64,000 nucleotides of DNA from Alloprevotella sp. Lung230 (GCF_014385435.1 NZ_JACSUD010000002.1:124001-188000), one strand, 5' to 3'. Counted from the stretch's first letter, positions 8,975 to 18,290 are shown. Program-made: numbers and translations. The notes: generated by a model from the sequence alone, not told the origin.

Positions 8975-10441
8975 TTAGGGGTTGGGGGTTGGGGCTTCGT
9001 AGCAGCCGATGTCGGCCTTTCCGTCGGTGAGACGCGGATGTCCGTTGCGGTCGTTGGGGTAGGTGGCGCGGGTAGCGGCGAAGTCAGCGCGCCCCACGGC
9101 CCGCGAGGAGGGCGAGAGGCTGAAGCGGTAGAGGAGATGGCGGTTGTCGAAGGGCGGGGCGAAGTTGCCGGCCTGCTGCGTTTTGTCGCTGCTGTCGTCT
9201 TCAAACAGACAGTCGACGAAGTGCGCATCGTCCGTCACCGCCGGTGTGTGGACGAGGCAGTTTCGGAAGTCGTAGTTGAAAGCATCCGCGGTGTAGCGCG
9301 CCGACCGGTGGGCCATGAGGTCGTCGCTGTTGTAGCCCGTGATGAGCGTGTTGAGGAAGGTGGCAGCGTGGAGCGGATGGCGCAGCATGCCTTCGGTGTT
9401 GGTAAATCGGAGGGCGACCCCGCGCTCCCCGACAAAGGGGTAAAACTGAGCGAGGGTGCAATGGACGAAACGATGTCGGCCGCCGATGAGATGGACGCAG
9501 TCGCCGGCAGCGTTGGAGATTTGGCTGTTGCCCACCTCGGTGTGGCAGTCCTTGGCATACAGCCCGTGCCCCCCGATGTTGTGGATGACGGAGTTTTCCA
9601 AAAGCAGTTTGCGCGTGTCCATTCCCGTCGAGTCGCAGCGGATGCCGTAGGTGCCGCTATGGATGTCGCAGAAGTTGAGCACATTGCCCACGCTCGTGCG
9701 GCTCAGCACCACCCCGCCCCACTGATTGGGGATGCGGTCGTAAGGTTGCCCGGAAAACATTTCTCCTAAACGTGCGCCTCGGAAGACGATGGGCTGCTCC
9801 AGTGTGCCGTGGGCTTGCAGTGTGCCGTGGACAATGAGCGACGCCCCGGCCTTGAAGAAGAGGCGGGTTCCGGCAGCCAACTGCAACGTTGCGCCCGCTG
9901 CCACCACCAGGCTGTCACTGATGAGGTAGGGGCGCTGATCCGAAAGCAGGGTGTCGCGCTCCAGCACCTTGATGGTCAAGGGGAGCACGTCCTGCCCGGC
10001 AGCGGTGAGCGTGATGTGCTGCGTGGCACCACCGGCCAGGTGAAAGCGCAGTTCGTCTTCCAGCGGCTGTGGAGCATCCTGTCCGGTGACGGGTGCGGTC
10101 AGTTCCACAAATCCTCTCAGACTGTCGCCTGCCGCGATTTCCCAGTCGCCAGCGGTAGCAGCGCCTACGAATGTGCCATCGAGATTTACCCGGAAGGGCG
10201 ACTGTGCACCTTTGCCCAACGCCGCTTGCTCAATGCGGACGCCTCGGGAGGTGCGGTTGTAGATGAAGAAGGTGTAGGTGTTGGTCGGTTGCCCGGCAAT
10301 GACCGTGTCGAATGCCACGGTGTCACGGCTGAACTCCAAGCGCAGATTGGGCGATACGCTAAAATCTTCCTCGCCCCAACAAGAGGTGAGGAAGATGGAA
10401 CATAGCGCGATGAGCGTTGCAAAAAGGGGGAAATGCTTCAC
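8975..10441 (-). CDS. Lipoprotein with right-handed beta-helix fold
   Basis: 488 residues, not assigned to a named gene. It has a lipoprotein signal ending LTSC with Cys21 as the lipid site. Residues 22-190 look like beta-sandwich domains; from about 190 to 440 there are short repeats typical of a parallel beta-helix (LVVAAGATLQLAAGTRLFFK, LIVHGTLQAHGTLEQPIVF, NVLNFCDIHSGTYGIR, LLLENSVIHNIGGHGLY). The C-terminus ends NGHPRLTDGKADIGCYE, a frequent ending of surface beta-helix proteins. Probably an outer-membrane lipoprotein; substrate unknown. It is flanked by pepD (16 bp) and dnaB (12 bp), both on the same strand. Confidence 0.7.
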   Translation of the reverse strand: MKHFPLFATLIALCSIFLTSCWGEEDFSVSPNLRLEFSRDTVAFDTVIAGQPTNTYTFFIYNRTSRGVRIEQAALGKGAQSPFRVNLDGTFVGAATAGDWEIAAGDSLRGFVELTAPVTGQDAPQPLEDELRFHLAGGATQHITLTAAGQDVLPLTIKVLERDTLLSDQRPYLISDSLVVAAGATLQLAAGTRLFFKAGASLIVHGTLQAHGTLEQPIVFRGARLGEMFSGQPYDRIPNQWGGVVLSRTSVGNVLNFCDIHSGTYGIRCDSTGMDTRKLLLENSVIHNIGGHGLYAKDCHTEVGNSQISNAAGDCVHLIGGRHRFVHCTLAQFYPFVGERGVALRFTNTEGMLRHPLHAATFLNTLITGYNSDDLMAHRSARYTADAFNYDFRNCLVHTPAVTDDAHFVDCLFEDDSSDKTQQAGNFAPPFDNRHLLYRFSLSPSSRAVGRADFAATRATYPNDRNGHPRLTDGKADIGCYEAPTPNP

Positions 10442-10457
10442 GAGGGCAAAACAGAAA

Positions 10458-11909
10458 TTAAGCGTGACGAGGAATGTGCTTCAAGATGTCGAGCAGGTGA
10501 TCCCAAACGAGCTGGACGGTGGGGATGAGCAGGCGTTCATCGGGCGAGTGCACACCGCGCAGTGTGGGGCCGAAGCTCACCATGTCGAGGTGGGGATACT
10601 TCTCGCTGAACAAGCCGCATTCCAAACCGGCATGGATGGCGAGCACGAGCGGCTCCTTGTTGAAGAGGCGCTTGTAGCTGTCGACCGCCACTTTGAGGAT
10701 TTCGCTCTTGGGGTTCATCTTCCAGCCGGGATAGCCCTCGTTGGTGACGCACGTTCCACCTCCCAGTTCAAAGGCAGCACGCACCGTAGCAGCCATATTC
10801 TCCAGATTGCTGGCCACGCTCGAACGCTGCGAGGTGTTGACCACCACCTTGTTGCCTTCCTTGCGAATGCTGGCCAGATTGCTGGAAGTCTCCACAAAGT
10901 TTTCCAAATCTTGGCTCATGGCAAACACCCCATTGTGCACCACCACGAGGCTCTTGATGAGACGGGTTGCTGCTTCGCTTTCGAAACATTGAGTCGGCGT
11001 GGGGCAGCTGCCGAGGTCGATGAGCATATCGGGTTCGGTGGCCGAAAACTCGTCCCTCACGTTGGCGGCAAAGAGGTTCAAGTCCACACGAAGCTGTTCT
11101 TTATAAGCGGCAGGAACGGCGATGACGGCACGGGCTTCACGCGGGATGGCGTTGTGCAGGCCACCGGCTTGGATGTCGGCAATGCGGACATCGGTCTTGC
11201 CCATGAGTTCGTAGATGAAGCGCACCAAGATCTTGTTGGCATTGCCGCGCTTCTTGTTGATGTCGTCGCCGGAGTGGCCGCCGGTCAGCCCTTTGACGTG
11301 AAGTTCCACCGCAAAGTAGTCGGCAGGCATTGCCACTTCCGGAAGGGTGAACGTAGCTTCCGTGCGCACACCACCGGCACAGCTCACAAAGAGTTGGCCT
11401 TCGTCCTCGGAGTCGAGGTTGAGCAGATAGTCGCCCGTCATGAAGCCCGGTTGCAAGCCCATAGCGCCCGTAAGGCCGGTCTCTTCATCGCTGGTGAAGA
11501 GGCATTCGATGGGGCCGTGCTCAATATCAGTTGATTGAAGGATGGCCATCTGCATGGCCACACCGATGCCGTCGTCAGCACCGAGGGTTGTGCCTTTGGC
11601 TTTCATCCACTCGCCGTCCACGTAGGTTTGGATGGCATCGTTGTCGAAGTCAAACTCCACGTCCTTGTTCTTTTCGCACACCATGTCTTGATGGCTCTGC
11701 AACACCACGGTCTTGCAGTTTTCATAGCCGGGAGTAGCGGGTTTCTTGATGAGTACATTGCCCACAGCGTCTATCTGGGTATCCAAGCCGAGGTCTTGGC
11801 CGAACTTCACGAGGAAAGCATGGATTTTCTCTTCCCTTTTGGAGGGGCGGGGCACAGCGTTGATTTGTGCAAAGCAGTCGAAAACGACCTTCGGAGAGAG
11901 TTGCGTCAT
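10458..11909 (-). CDS. pepD: Aminoacyl-histidine dipeptidase (M20 metallopeptidase)
   Basis: Cytosolic zinc dipeptidase of the PepD/carnosinase group, cleaving Xaa-His and other dipeptides, useful to an amino-acid fermenter. 483 residues from ATG 11909 (MTQLSPKVVF). The frame extends upstream to a GTG at 11942, giving 11 more residues, which I consider less likely. Metal and catalytic residues fit the family: His73 and Asp75 in SHQDMV, Asp112-Asp113 in GADDGIGVA, Glu142-Glu143 in TSDEETGLTGA, and a C-terminal HAGLECG. A lid domain lies in between (GLTGGHSGDDI). First gene of the pepD-lipoprotein-dnaB run. Confidence 0.93.
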   Translation of the reverse strand: MTQLSPKVVFDCFAQINAVPRPSKREEKIHAFLVKFGQDLGLDTQIDAVGNVLIKKPATPGYENCKTVVLQSHQDMVCEKNKDVEFDFDNDAIQTYVDGEWMKAKGTTLGADDGIGVAMQMAILQSTDIEHGPIECLFTSDEETGLTGAMGLQPGFMTGDYLLNLDSEDEGQLFVSCAGGVRTEATFTLPEVAMPADYFAVELHVKGLTGGHSGDDINKKRGNANKILVRFIYELMGKTDVRIADIQAGGLHNAIPREARAVIAVPAAYKEQLRVDLNLFAANVRDEFSATEPDMLIDLGSCPTPTQCFESEAATRLIKSLVVVHNGVFAMSQDLENFVETSSNLASIRKEGNKVVVNTSQRSSVASNLENMAATVRAAFELGGGTCVTNEGYPGWKMNPKSEILKVAVDSYKRLFNKEPLVLAIHAGLECGLFSEKYPHLDMVSFGPTLRGVHSPDERLLIPTVQLVWDHLLDILKHIPRHA

Positions 11910-11984
11910 GATCTTGTTGTTTGAGTTAAAGACTTCAACCACCTTAAATAGTGCAAATTGCTTGCATCATTGCAGCGGTTGTAC

Positions 11985-11992
11985 TATATTTG
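11985..11992 (+). promoter_or_regulatory. -7 box for the small membrane protein gene
   Basis: TATATTTG matches the Bacteroidota -7 consensus TAnnTTTG, 23 bp before ATG 12016. A TTGC is about 20 bp upstream as a possible -33 element. Confidence 0.6.
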
Positions 11993-12015
11993 CACCGCAA
12001 ATTTAGAAAATTCCT

Positions 12016-12222
12016 ATGGATAAACTTCTCCTTCCAACCTTAATTATTGTTGGAATGTCCATCCTCCTCCTCTCGGTAGGTATCTTCATCAAAGGCAAAT
12101 TCGTCAATACACACGTGAGCAGCAACAAGGCTCTGGCTCGAAAGGGCGTGCGCTGCGCCACGAGCCAAGACCGCGAGGCGCGCACGGAAAACCCACACCG
12201 AGTGAATGAATACTCCGCTTAA
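12016..12222 (+). CDS. Small single-span membrane protein
   Basis: 68 residues with one N-terminal membrane segment (LLLPTLIIVGMSILLLSVGIFI) followed by a basic tail THVSSNKALARKGVRCATSQDREAR. The tail resembles short Bacteroidota proteins usually annotated only as membrane or secreted proteins, with a conserved FxxTHVxxNKALxxxGxxCxxSQD pattern as I remember it. Promoter and start are well placed. Function unknown. The ORF overlaps the upstream part of the next gene's frame but ends before its preferred start codon. Confidence 0.65.
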   Translation: MDKLLLPTLIIVGMSILLLSVGIFIKGKFVNTHVSSNKALARKGVRCATSQDREARTENPHRVNEYSA

Positions 12223-12247
12223 ATTCCACCCGAAACCTCCCATCACA

Positions 12248-12847
12248 ATGAAACCTATTTACTTTCTCTCCACCATCCTCTTGACCTCCGGCCTTCTCCT
12301 CACGGCTTGCGACAAACAGTCGGGCAAGCCCGCCACAACCAAAAAAGGAGTCGCAGTCACAGTTACTGCAAGCACAGACGCCCAACCTCGCATCGCCTAT
12401 GTCGAAATCGACTCACTGATGACGCAATATCGCTTCTGCACGGAGCACAAGGCGATTTTAGAAGCCAAGAGCAAGCAGTTTGAATCCCAGCTTGCTGCCA
12501 AGCAAAGCCAGTTTCAGAAAGCCATGTTAGACTTCCAGCAAAAGATGCAGAAGGGCGCTTTCACCTCGCAGGACCAGGCTCAGACTGCACAGCAGCACCT
12601 CCAAAAGTTGCAGCAGGAAGGCGCACAGCTTGAGCAACAGCTCACCAAGCGGATGGCTGCTGAGCAGGAGAAGTTCAACAACACGCTCCGCGACAGCCTG
12701 CAAGCCTTCCTTAAAGACTACAACAAGGTAGCGGGCTACCAGCTCATTCTCTCCAAGCAGGGCGACAATGTCCTCTATGCCGACCAGCATTTGGATATCA
12801 CCAAAGAGGTCATCGACGGCCTCAACAAGCGCTACAAGAAGAAGTAA
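12248..12847 (+). CDS. OmpH/Skp-family lipoprotein
   Basis: Periplasmic chaperone-like protein of the OmpH (Skp) family. 199 residues from ATG 12248, with signal peptide and lipobox LTAC (Cys21). Residues about 50-70 carry the family start RIAYVEIDSLMTQYRF; about 75-160 is a long Gln/Lys-rich coiled coil (tentacle); the end YQLILSKQGDNVLYADQHLDIT is the strand typical of Skp. A more upstream ATG at 12206 would add 14 residues before the signal and is rejected. Free Skp is soluble; the lipid anchor is common in Bacteroidota homologues. Confidence 0.85.
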   Translation: MKPIYFLSTILLTSGLLLTACDKQSGKPATTKKGVAVTVTASTDAQPRIAYVEIDSLMTQYRFCTEHKAILEAKSKQFESQLAAKQSQFQKAMLDFQQKMQKGAFTSQDQAQTAQQHLQKLQQEGAQLEQQLTKRMAAEQEKFNNTLRDSLQAFLKDYNKVAGYQLILSKQGDNVLYADQHLDITKEVIDGLNKRYKKK

Positions 12848-12878
12848 ACGCTCTCTTCGCTCATATCAACAAAAGAAC

Positions 12879-12925
12879 ACTCGCTCCCCTACCATTTGCT
12901 CAGCAGCAAAGGTGAGGGAGCGAGT
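12879..12925. terminator. Bidirectional hairpin between ompH-like gene and nrdB
   Basis: ACTCGCTCCC pairs with GGGAGCGAGT, then TACC with GGTG (imperfect), and an inner TTTGCT/AGCAAA stem closes the loop. It lies between two convergent genes. Confidence 0.75.
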
Positions 12926-12956
12926 CGTTTATCGAGGTGAAAAATAGGTGCAGTGT

Positions 12957-14006
12957 CTACAAGTCGTCTTCAATGGCGGTGCTCTTGGCGTAGGCGGTGC
13001 TCTTGGCCTCGAAGAAGTCGGTCTTCACCATGTTGGCGTTGGCATAGTGCGACACCCACTTCATGTTCTCTGGCTCTTGTCGATTGTCCTCATAGAGCGG
13101 GTCGAAACCGAGGCTCGTCCAGCGGAGGTTGCCGAGATAGCGGATATAGTCGTTCACCATCCGGCTGTTGAGTCCTTGCACCTCATCGCCGATGACATAT
13201 TGCCCCCAGGCGATTTCCTGCGCCACGCCTTCGCGCATCATGGCTTCGTAGACGGCCACCTTTTCGGGGGTGAACATCTCGGGTTCTTCCTTCTTGAGTT
13301 CTTGGAGGATGTTGCGGAAAAGCCAGAGATGGGTGTTTTCGTCGCGGTTGATGTAGCGAATTTCCTGCGCCGAACCGGACATGCGTCCGTTGCGCGCCAG
13401 GTTGTAGAAAAACATGAAACCGCTGTAGAAGTAGATACCTTCGAGGATGAAATTGGCGATGCACGTCTTGACAAGCGAAAACTTGTCGCGCTTCTCCTGA
13501 AACTCGTTGTAGCAATCACCGATGAACTTGTTGCGGCGCAGGAGATGTTCGTCCGTCTTCCACTGATAGAGGATGTCGTTGCGTTCCTCGGGCGAGCAGA
13601 TGGAGTCGAGCATGTAGCTGTAGCTTTGGCTGTGTACGCACTCTTGGAAGGCTTGGATGTGAAGACAGAGGTTCACCTCGTTGGCCGTGATGTACTCGCA
13701 GATGGAGGGGAGGTTGTTGCTTTGGAGAGAGTCAAGGAAGACGAGGAAAGAGAGGATTTTGTCGTAGGCCGTGCGTTCGGAGCGGTCGAGCAGCGGATAG
13801 TCCTTCGTGTCCTGAGTTAGGTTGATTTCTTCGGGAATCCAGAAGTTGTTCATTGCCTGCCGATACCAGTCGCTCACCCATGCGTAGCGCATGTTGTTGA
13901 AGTCGTTGAGGTTGGTGGTGTTGCCACCGATGAGTCGGCGGAAGCGGAGGTCGGTGTCGCCTTCGGGGTTGAAGAGGGCGTTGCGGCGGAGGGTGTCTTG
14001 TGCCAT
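12957..14006 (-). CDS. nrdB: Ribonucleotide reductase class Ia, beta subunit
   Basis: Di-iron subunit that makes the tyrosyl radical needed by NrdA. 349 residues. The metal and radical residues can be read: Asp in FLVFLDSLQSNN, Glu and His in QECVHSQSY with the radical Tyr four residues after His, Glu in FILEGIYFYSGF, and Glu/His in RDENTHLWLF. So this is the tyrosyl-radical type rather than class Ic (Phe). The C-terminus is acidic and hydrophobic (STAIEDDL), as needed to dock into NrdA. It is downstream of nrdA but separated by 337 bp holding a terminator and a palindrome array. Confidence 0.95.
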   Translation of the reverse strand: MAQDTLRRNALFNPEGDTDLRFRRLIGGNTTNLNDFNNMRYAWVSDWYRQAMNNFWIPEEINLTQDTKDYPLLDRSERTAYDKILSFLVFLDSLQSNNLPSICEYITANEVNLCLHIQAFQECVHSQSYSYMLDSICSPEERNDILYQWKTDEHLLRRNKFIGDCYNEFQEKRDKFSLVKTCIANFILEGIYFYSGFMFFYNLARNGRMSGSAQEIRYINRDENTHLWLFRNILQELKKEEPEMFTPEKVAVYEAMMREGVAQEIAWGQYVIGDEVQGLNSRMVNDYIRYLGNLRWTSLGFDPLYEDNRQEPENMKWVSHYANANMVKTDFFEAKSTAYAKSTAIEDDL

Positions 14007-14147
14007 AGGGCTTTGAGGGTTAGGGGGTTAAAGGGATTTTAGTGGAGGATAGAAGCAGAGGAAAGCAGATAGGTTGCCCTTCCACGAGGTGGAGGTCAGC
14101 GCTCGCTTCAAGTGGAGGGCGGTGGCCGTTCTACATAGATGGTGGAG

Positions 14148-14211
14148 TTTTCAACATGTTGAAAAAGAACTTTCACCACGTTGAAAAGAAACTTTCAACA
14201 TGTTGAAAACT
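14148..14211. repeat. Palindromic tandem array, class C
   Basis: Three dyad units (TTTCAACATGTTGAAA, TTTCACCACGTTGAAA, TTTCAACATGTTGAAA) at an exact 22-bp pitch (14149, 14171, 14193). The array as a whole ends in a perfect 19-bp inverted repeat starting AGTTTTCAAC. It is between nrdA and nrdB, about 140 bp upstream of the nrdB start codon. Confidence 0.8.
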
Positions 14212-14300
14212 CTATTACCTATGGTGAGCGACGACGCTCCTCCTACAATGAGCAAGCGGAAGCACTCTGCGTGATGAGGCATTAGGGGTGGGGCATATTA

Positions 14301-14338
14301 AAACCCCACGAGGTTTCGAGGGAAAGGTCGTGGGGTTT
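14301..14338 (-). terminator. Intrinsic terminator after nrdA
   Basis: AAACCCCACGA pairs with TCGTGGGGTTT (11 bp, 16-nt loop), followed on the - strand by TTTTAAT, 6 bp past the nrdA stop. It should separate or weaken nrdA to nrdB read-through. Confidence 0.75.
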
Positions 14339-14343
14339 GCGGG

Positions 14344-16863
14344 TCAAGAGGAGCAGCTTTCGCACTCTTCCACTTCAAGCGACTTGGAACGGACGTAGTA
14401 GATGGTCTTCACGCCACACTGCCAAGCGAGGAGGTAGAGGTCGAGGATTTGGCGCATCGTATAGTCCTGCGTGATGTAGAGGTTCATGCTCTGCGCCTGG
14501 TCGATGTGGCGTTGACGGATGCCACCGGCACGCACGCTCCATTTCTGGTCGATGAGGTAGGCGCCCTTGTACATCCAGTAGGTTCGGTCGCTCAGTCCGG
14601 GGGCTACGCGGGGAAGCATGGCGCCCTTCTTTTCTTCGAGGAAGAAACGCTGCATCACGGGATCTACTCCGGCCGTCGTGCCGGCAATGATACTCGTGCT
14701 GCTGGTGGGAGCAATGGCCAGCAAGTAGGCGTTACGCATGCCTTCACGGGCTTTGGCGGCGATGCGTTGCCACTCGGGGGAGTGGTAGTCACGCTTGGTG
14801 AAGTAATCCCCCGTCTGCCAGTCGCTCCCGGCAAAGTGGGCGTAGCTTCCCTTTTCGCAGGCAATGTCGGCACTGGCTTCGACGGCGGCGCGGTTGATGC
14901 GGTCGAACACTTCGTCCATGAAAGCGAGGTGTCGCTCACTCTCCCACTTGATGCCCCGCACGGCCAGCGCATGGTGGTAGCCGCTCACACCCAGCCCGAT
15001 GCTGCGGTAGGTGTGGTTGGTGATGCGGGCGAAGGGAAGGGGATAGAAGTTGAGATCGATGACGTTGTCGAGAGCGCGCACCACGGTGCCGACAATATGG
15101 TGCATCTGCTCGTCGTCTTCGAGGGGAAGGTGTCCCATGGAGAGGCTGGCGAGGTTGCACACCACGAAGTCACCGGGCTTGACGGTGTTGACCACCACGG
15201 TTTTACCCTCCTTGGTCTGCACTTCGGTGCTGACGGACTCTATTTCCGACATGTTCTGCGCGATTTCGGTGCAAAGGTTGGAGCAATAGATGATGCCGCG
15301 GTGACCGTTGGGGTTGGCGCGGTTGACGAGATCGCGGTTGAAGGCGAAAGGCGTGCCCGTCTCGACGGCCGAGCGGAGGATGAGGCGCACGATGTCCTTG
15401 ATGGTCATCACGCGGCGAGAGATGCGCAGGTCGTCCACACACTCTTGGTAGCGGCGTTCCCACTCTTCGCCGTAGTAGTCTTCCAGACAATAACCCCGCA
15501 CCGACATCACCTCGTTGGGGCAGAACATGGCCCACTGCTGATTGAGGTCTTCGGCCGCCATGCGCCAGAAGAGGTCGGGATAGCACACTGCGGGGAAGAT
15601 GTCGTGCGCCTTCATGCGGTCGTCACCGTTGTTGGTGCGGAGTTGGAGGAACTCGGGAAGGTCACGGTGCCACACGTCGAGGTAGACCGCCACTGCCCCT
15701 TGCCGCATGCCGAGCTGGTCGACCGCCACGGCGGTGTCGTTGACGAGCTTCATCCAACGGATGACACCGCCGGCAGCCCCTTTGAAGCCACGGATTTTAG
15801 CTCCTGCGGCACGCACCTTGCCGAAGTACATACCCATGCCACCACCAAACTTGCTCACCTTGGCAAAGTTGTCTATGGAGCGGTAGATGCCGTCGAGACT
15901 GTCGGGCACGGTGTCGATGAAGCAGCTTGAGAGCTGGTGGAAGGGTTTGCGGGCGTTGGAGAGTGTGGGAGTGGCCATCGTCACGTGGAGTTGGCTCAGC
16001 ATGTCGTAGAAACGCTGTACCCAGATGAGGCGGCGACTACGCTCCTCGTTCATGGCTAGGTGGAGGGCGATGCCGAGGTACATCTCCTGCACCGACTCGA
16101 TGGGGCGCTGTGTGTAGGTGCGGATGAGGTAGCGCTTGCTGAGCAGGTCGAGCCCGGAGTAGTTGAGCAGATGGTTGCGCTCGGGCTGCATGAAGGCAGC
16201 GGCCGCTTCAATTTCGTCTTGGGAGTAGGCATCGAGGATGTATTCGCCAAAAAGTTTTTCGTCCACCAGATAGCGGAGCTTCTCAAAGTAGGTGCGCACG
16301 CCCACCAGTTCTTCCACCTCACGGATGTCCTTGTTGAGTTTGAAGGTGAGCAGTCGGGCAGCGATGAACTCCCAGTCGGGGGCGTCCTGTGTGGTCATCT
16401 CGACCGCAGCCTTGATGAGGGCGGTCAACTTTTCGCCTGCCTTCATCCCGGGCTTGGTGAAGCTGAAGAACTTCTCGCCCAGCAGCGGTAGGCTGTATTC
16501 GGGACGTTGGTAGGTTTGTGCGATGCCTCTGAGCGTGGTTTCCAAAGTCTCGTCGCCCACTTCCTCGGCGATATTGACCACCACCTTGCGCAGTTCGTTG
16601 CGCTGGTAGCGGAAGAGGATGTAGCTCTTGGCCACATTGAAAAAGCCGTTGCTCATGAGGGTGAGCTCGACCGCATCCTGGATACTTTCGACATTGCGCT
16701 TCTCGGGATGGTCGATGATGAAGCGTTCCACTGCATCGGCCATGGCCGAAATTTTTGCCTCGTCGATGGCTTCTTCGACGCCGGAAAAGCTCTTGCGCAT
16801 GGCCCACTCTATTTTCTCTTTTTGATACTCGACGATAGTACCGTTTCGTTTGATGATTTCCAT
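14344..16863 (-). CDS. nrdA: Ribonucleotide reductase class Ia, alpha subunit
   Basis: Catalytic subunit reducing ribonucleoside diphosphates to deoxy forms. 839 residues. ATP-cone about 1-90 (MEIIKRNGTIVEYQKEKIEW), then the ten-stranded barrel with ATPTLSNARKPFHQLSSCF (first redox Cys), FGGGMGMYFGKVR, NLCTEI (radical Cys and Glu), NLASLSMG and IAPTSSTSIIAGTTAGVDP. The C-terminus ends ECESCSS, the swinging CxxC that re-reduces the active site. It begins 24 bp after the DJ-1 gene. The intact ATP-cone implies dATP feedback control. Confidence 0.96.
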   Translation of the reverse strand: MEIIKRNGTIVEYQKEKIEWAMRKSFSGVEEAIDEAKISAMADAVERFIIDHPEKRNVESIQDAVELTLMSNGFFNVAKSYILFRYQRNELRKVVVNIAEEVGDETLETTLRGIAQTYQRPEYSLPLLGEKFFSFTKPGMKAGEKLTALIKAAVEMTTQDAPDWEFIAARLLTFKLNKDIREVEELVGVRTYFEKLRYLVDEKLFGEYILDAYSQDEIEAAAAFMQPERNHLLNYSGLDLLSKRYLIRTYTQRPIESVQEMYLGIALHLAMNEERSRRLIWVQRFYDMLSQLHVTMATPTLSNARKPFHQLSSCFIDTVPDSLDGIYRSIDNFAKVSKFGGGMGMYFGKVRAAGAKIRGFKGAAGGVIRWMKLVNDTAVAVDQLGMRQGAVAVYLDVWHRDLPEFLQLRTNNGDDRMKAHDIFPAVCYPDLFWRMAAEDLNQQWAMFCPNEVMSVRGYCLEDYYGEEWERRYQECVDDLRISRRVMTIKDIVRLILRSAVETGTPFAFNRDLVNRANPNGHRGIIYCSNLCTEIAQNMSEIESVSTEVQTKEGKTVVVNTVKPGDFVVCNLASLSMGHLPLEDDEQMHHIVGTVVRALDNVIDLNFYPLPFARITNHTYRSIGLGVSGYHHALAVRGIKWESERHLAFMDEVFDRINRAAVEASADIACEKGSYAHFAGSDWQTGDYFTKRDYHSPEWQRIAAKAREGMRNAYLLAIAPTSSTSIIAGTTAGVDPVMQRFFLEEKKGAMLPRVAPGLSDRTYWMYKGAYLIDQKWSVRAGGIRQRHIDQAQSMNLYITQDYTMRQILDLYLLAWQCGVKTIYYVRSKSLEVEECESCSS

Positions 16864-16887
16864 AAGTTAGAAGAGGAGTTGGGCAGA

Positions 16888-17430
16888 TTAGATAAAGAGC
16901 ATGCCGGATTTGACCTGCGCGATGGTGGAAGAATCGACGAAACGAGCGGCAATGGCAAAGGCAAATTCTACACTCGCCGCTGGGCCTTTGGCTGTGATGA
17001 GGTTGCCGTCTTCGACCAGCATCTCGTCTACTACTTCTGCCCCTCTCAGTTCTGTCTCCATGCCGGGATAGCAAGTGGCACGACGCTCGTTGAGGAGATT
17101 GTGCTTGCCCAGCACAGTGGGGGCGGCACAAATGGCGGCCACGAGCGTATGTTGTGCACACTGGCTGACCAAGAGTTTGCGCAAACCTTCGTGAAGAGAA
17201 AGGTTCTTTGCACCAGGCATTCCGCCGGGGAGAATCAGACCTTGCGTGCGTTCGAGTTCGCCCTTACGGAAAACGGTGTCGACCATGATGGGGATGCCGT
17301 GTGCACCGCGGATGAGGCGGGTGCCGGTGATGGAGACGGTGGCTACTTCGAGGCCACAACGGCGCAAAATATCGAGTGTGGTGAGGGCTTCGATTTCCTC
17401 AAAGCCGTCTGCAATAAAAAGATGGAGCAT
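16888..17430 (-). CDS. DJ-1/PfpI family protein
   Basis: 180 residues, a single DJ-1/ThiJ domain. The oxidisable nucleophile is Cys101 in AAICAAP, with the helper acid at Glu14 (GFEEIEA) and LILPGG before it. Members act as glyoxalases, deglycases (disputed), chaperones or redox sensors; the sequence resembles YajL more than Hsp31. It is between pdxJ (55 bp) and nrdA (24 bp), so likely co-transcribed with nrdA; whether this is functional or chance is unknown. Confidence 0.88.
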   Translation of the reverse strand: MLHLFIADGFEEIEALTTLDILRRCGLEVATVSITGTRLIRGAHGIPIMVDTVFRKGELERTQGLILPGGMPGAKNLSLHEGLRKLLVSQCAQHTLVAAICAAPTVLGKHNLLNERRATCYPGMETELRGAEVVDEMLVEDGNLITAKGPAASVEFAFAIAARFVDSSTIAQVKSGMLFI

Positions 17431-17485
17431 TTTTGTGTTAGCTATATAATAAAGAGAGGATAAACAAAGGAACGCGGGGAGAAGA

Positions 17486-18208
17486 TTACCCCTTTTCCTT
17501 CAAACACTGACGATAGCGGGCAATGGTAGTTTCCAAGCCGAGATAGAGGGCATCGCAGATGAGCGCATGCCCGATGCTCACTTCTGCTAGATGGGGAATG
17601 CACTGAGAGAAATAGGCCAGGTTTTCCAAACTCAAATCATGGCCGGCATTGACGCCCAAGCCTAACTCGGCGCAATGAGCGGCACAGCGCACATAAGGGG
17701 CAACTGCCTCCTCGCGCTGGATAGCATATTGTGCGGCATAAGGCTCGGTGTACATCTCAATGCGGTCGGCGCCGACGGCCTTTGCAGCATCGGCCATAAT
17801 AATCACAGGATCGATGAAGAGGGAGACTCGAATGTCGTGCTGATGGAACTGCGCAACCACCTCGCGCAAGAAGTCGCCATTTATCACGGTGTCCCAACCG
17901 GCGTTGGAGGTGAGCTGCGTGGGGGTATCGGGGACCAGCGTGACCTGCGTTGGGCACACCTCACACACCATGCGGATGAAATCTTCAGTGGGATAGCCTT
18001 CGATGTTGAACTCTGTCTCAATGTTTTGCGCGAGGTCATAGACATCGCTGCGGCGGATATGACGCTCATCGGGACGTGGGTGTACCGTGATGCCTTGTGC
18101 CCCGAAACGCTCGCAATCTTTGGCCACACGCAACACATCGGGATTGTTGCCCCCTCGTGCGTTGCGCAAGGTGGCTATTTTGTTGATGTTCACACTTAGT
18201 TTTGTCAT
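17486..18208 (-). CDS. pdxJ: Pyridoxine 5'-phosphate synthase
   Basis: TIM-barrel enzyme that joins 1-deoxyxylulose 5-phosphate and 3-amino-2-oxopropyl phosphate to pyridoxine 5'-phosphate (DXP-dependent B6 pathway). 240 residues from ATG 18208 ([20 protein letters not shown]), the usual size; the frame runs 18 codons further upstream without merit. Motifs: [53 protein letters not shown]. Divergent from nadK with overlapping promoters. Confidence 0.95.
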   Translation of the reverse strand: MTKLSVNINKIATLRNARGGNNPDVLRVAKDCERFGAQGITVHPRPDERHIRRSDVYDLAQNIETEFNIEGYPTEDFIRMVCEVCPTQVTLVPDTPTQLTSNAGWDTVINGDFLREVVAQFHQHDIRVSLFIDPVIIMADAAKAVGADRIEMYTEPYAAQYAIQREEAVAPYVRCAAHCAELGLGVNAGHDLSLENLAYFSQCIPHLAEVSIGHALICDALYLGLETTIARYRQCLKEKG

Positions 18209-18237
18209 AAATGCTTGGTTCAAAAGATAAAAAACAG

Positions 18238-18245
18238 TACTTTTG
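18238..18245 (+). promoter_or_regulatory. -7 box for nadK
   Basis: TACTTTTG fits TAnnTTTG; a TTG is about 20 bp upstream. The nadK ATG is about 105 bp downstream. Confidence 0.55.
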
Positions 18246-18282
18246 CTTCTACTTCTGCTCAAAGCACCATTTCATGAAGATG

Positions 18283-18290
18283 CAAAAGTA
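18283..18290 (-). promoter_or_regulatory. -7 box for pdxJ
   Basis: CAAAAGTA, i.e. TACTTTTG on the - strand, about 75 bp before the pdxJ ATG. Together with the + strand box it forms a 10-bp inverted repeat (GTACTTTTGC ... GCAAAAGTAC). The two boxes face each other, so the two 5' ends would overlap. Confidence 0.55.
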
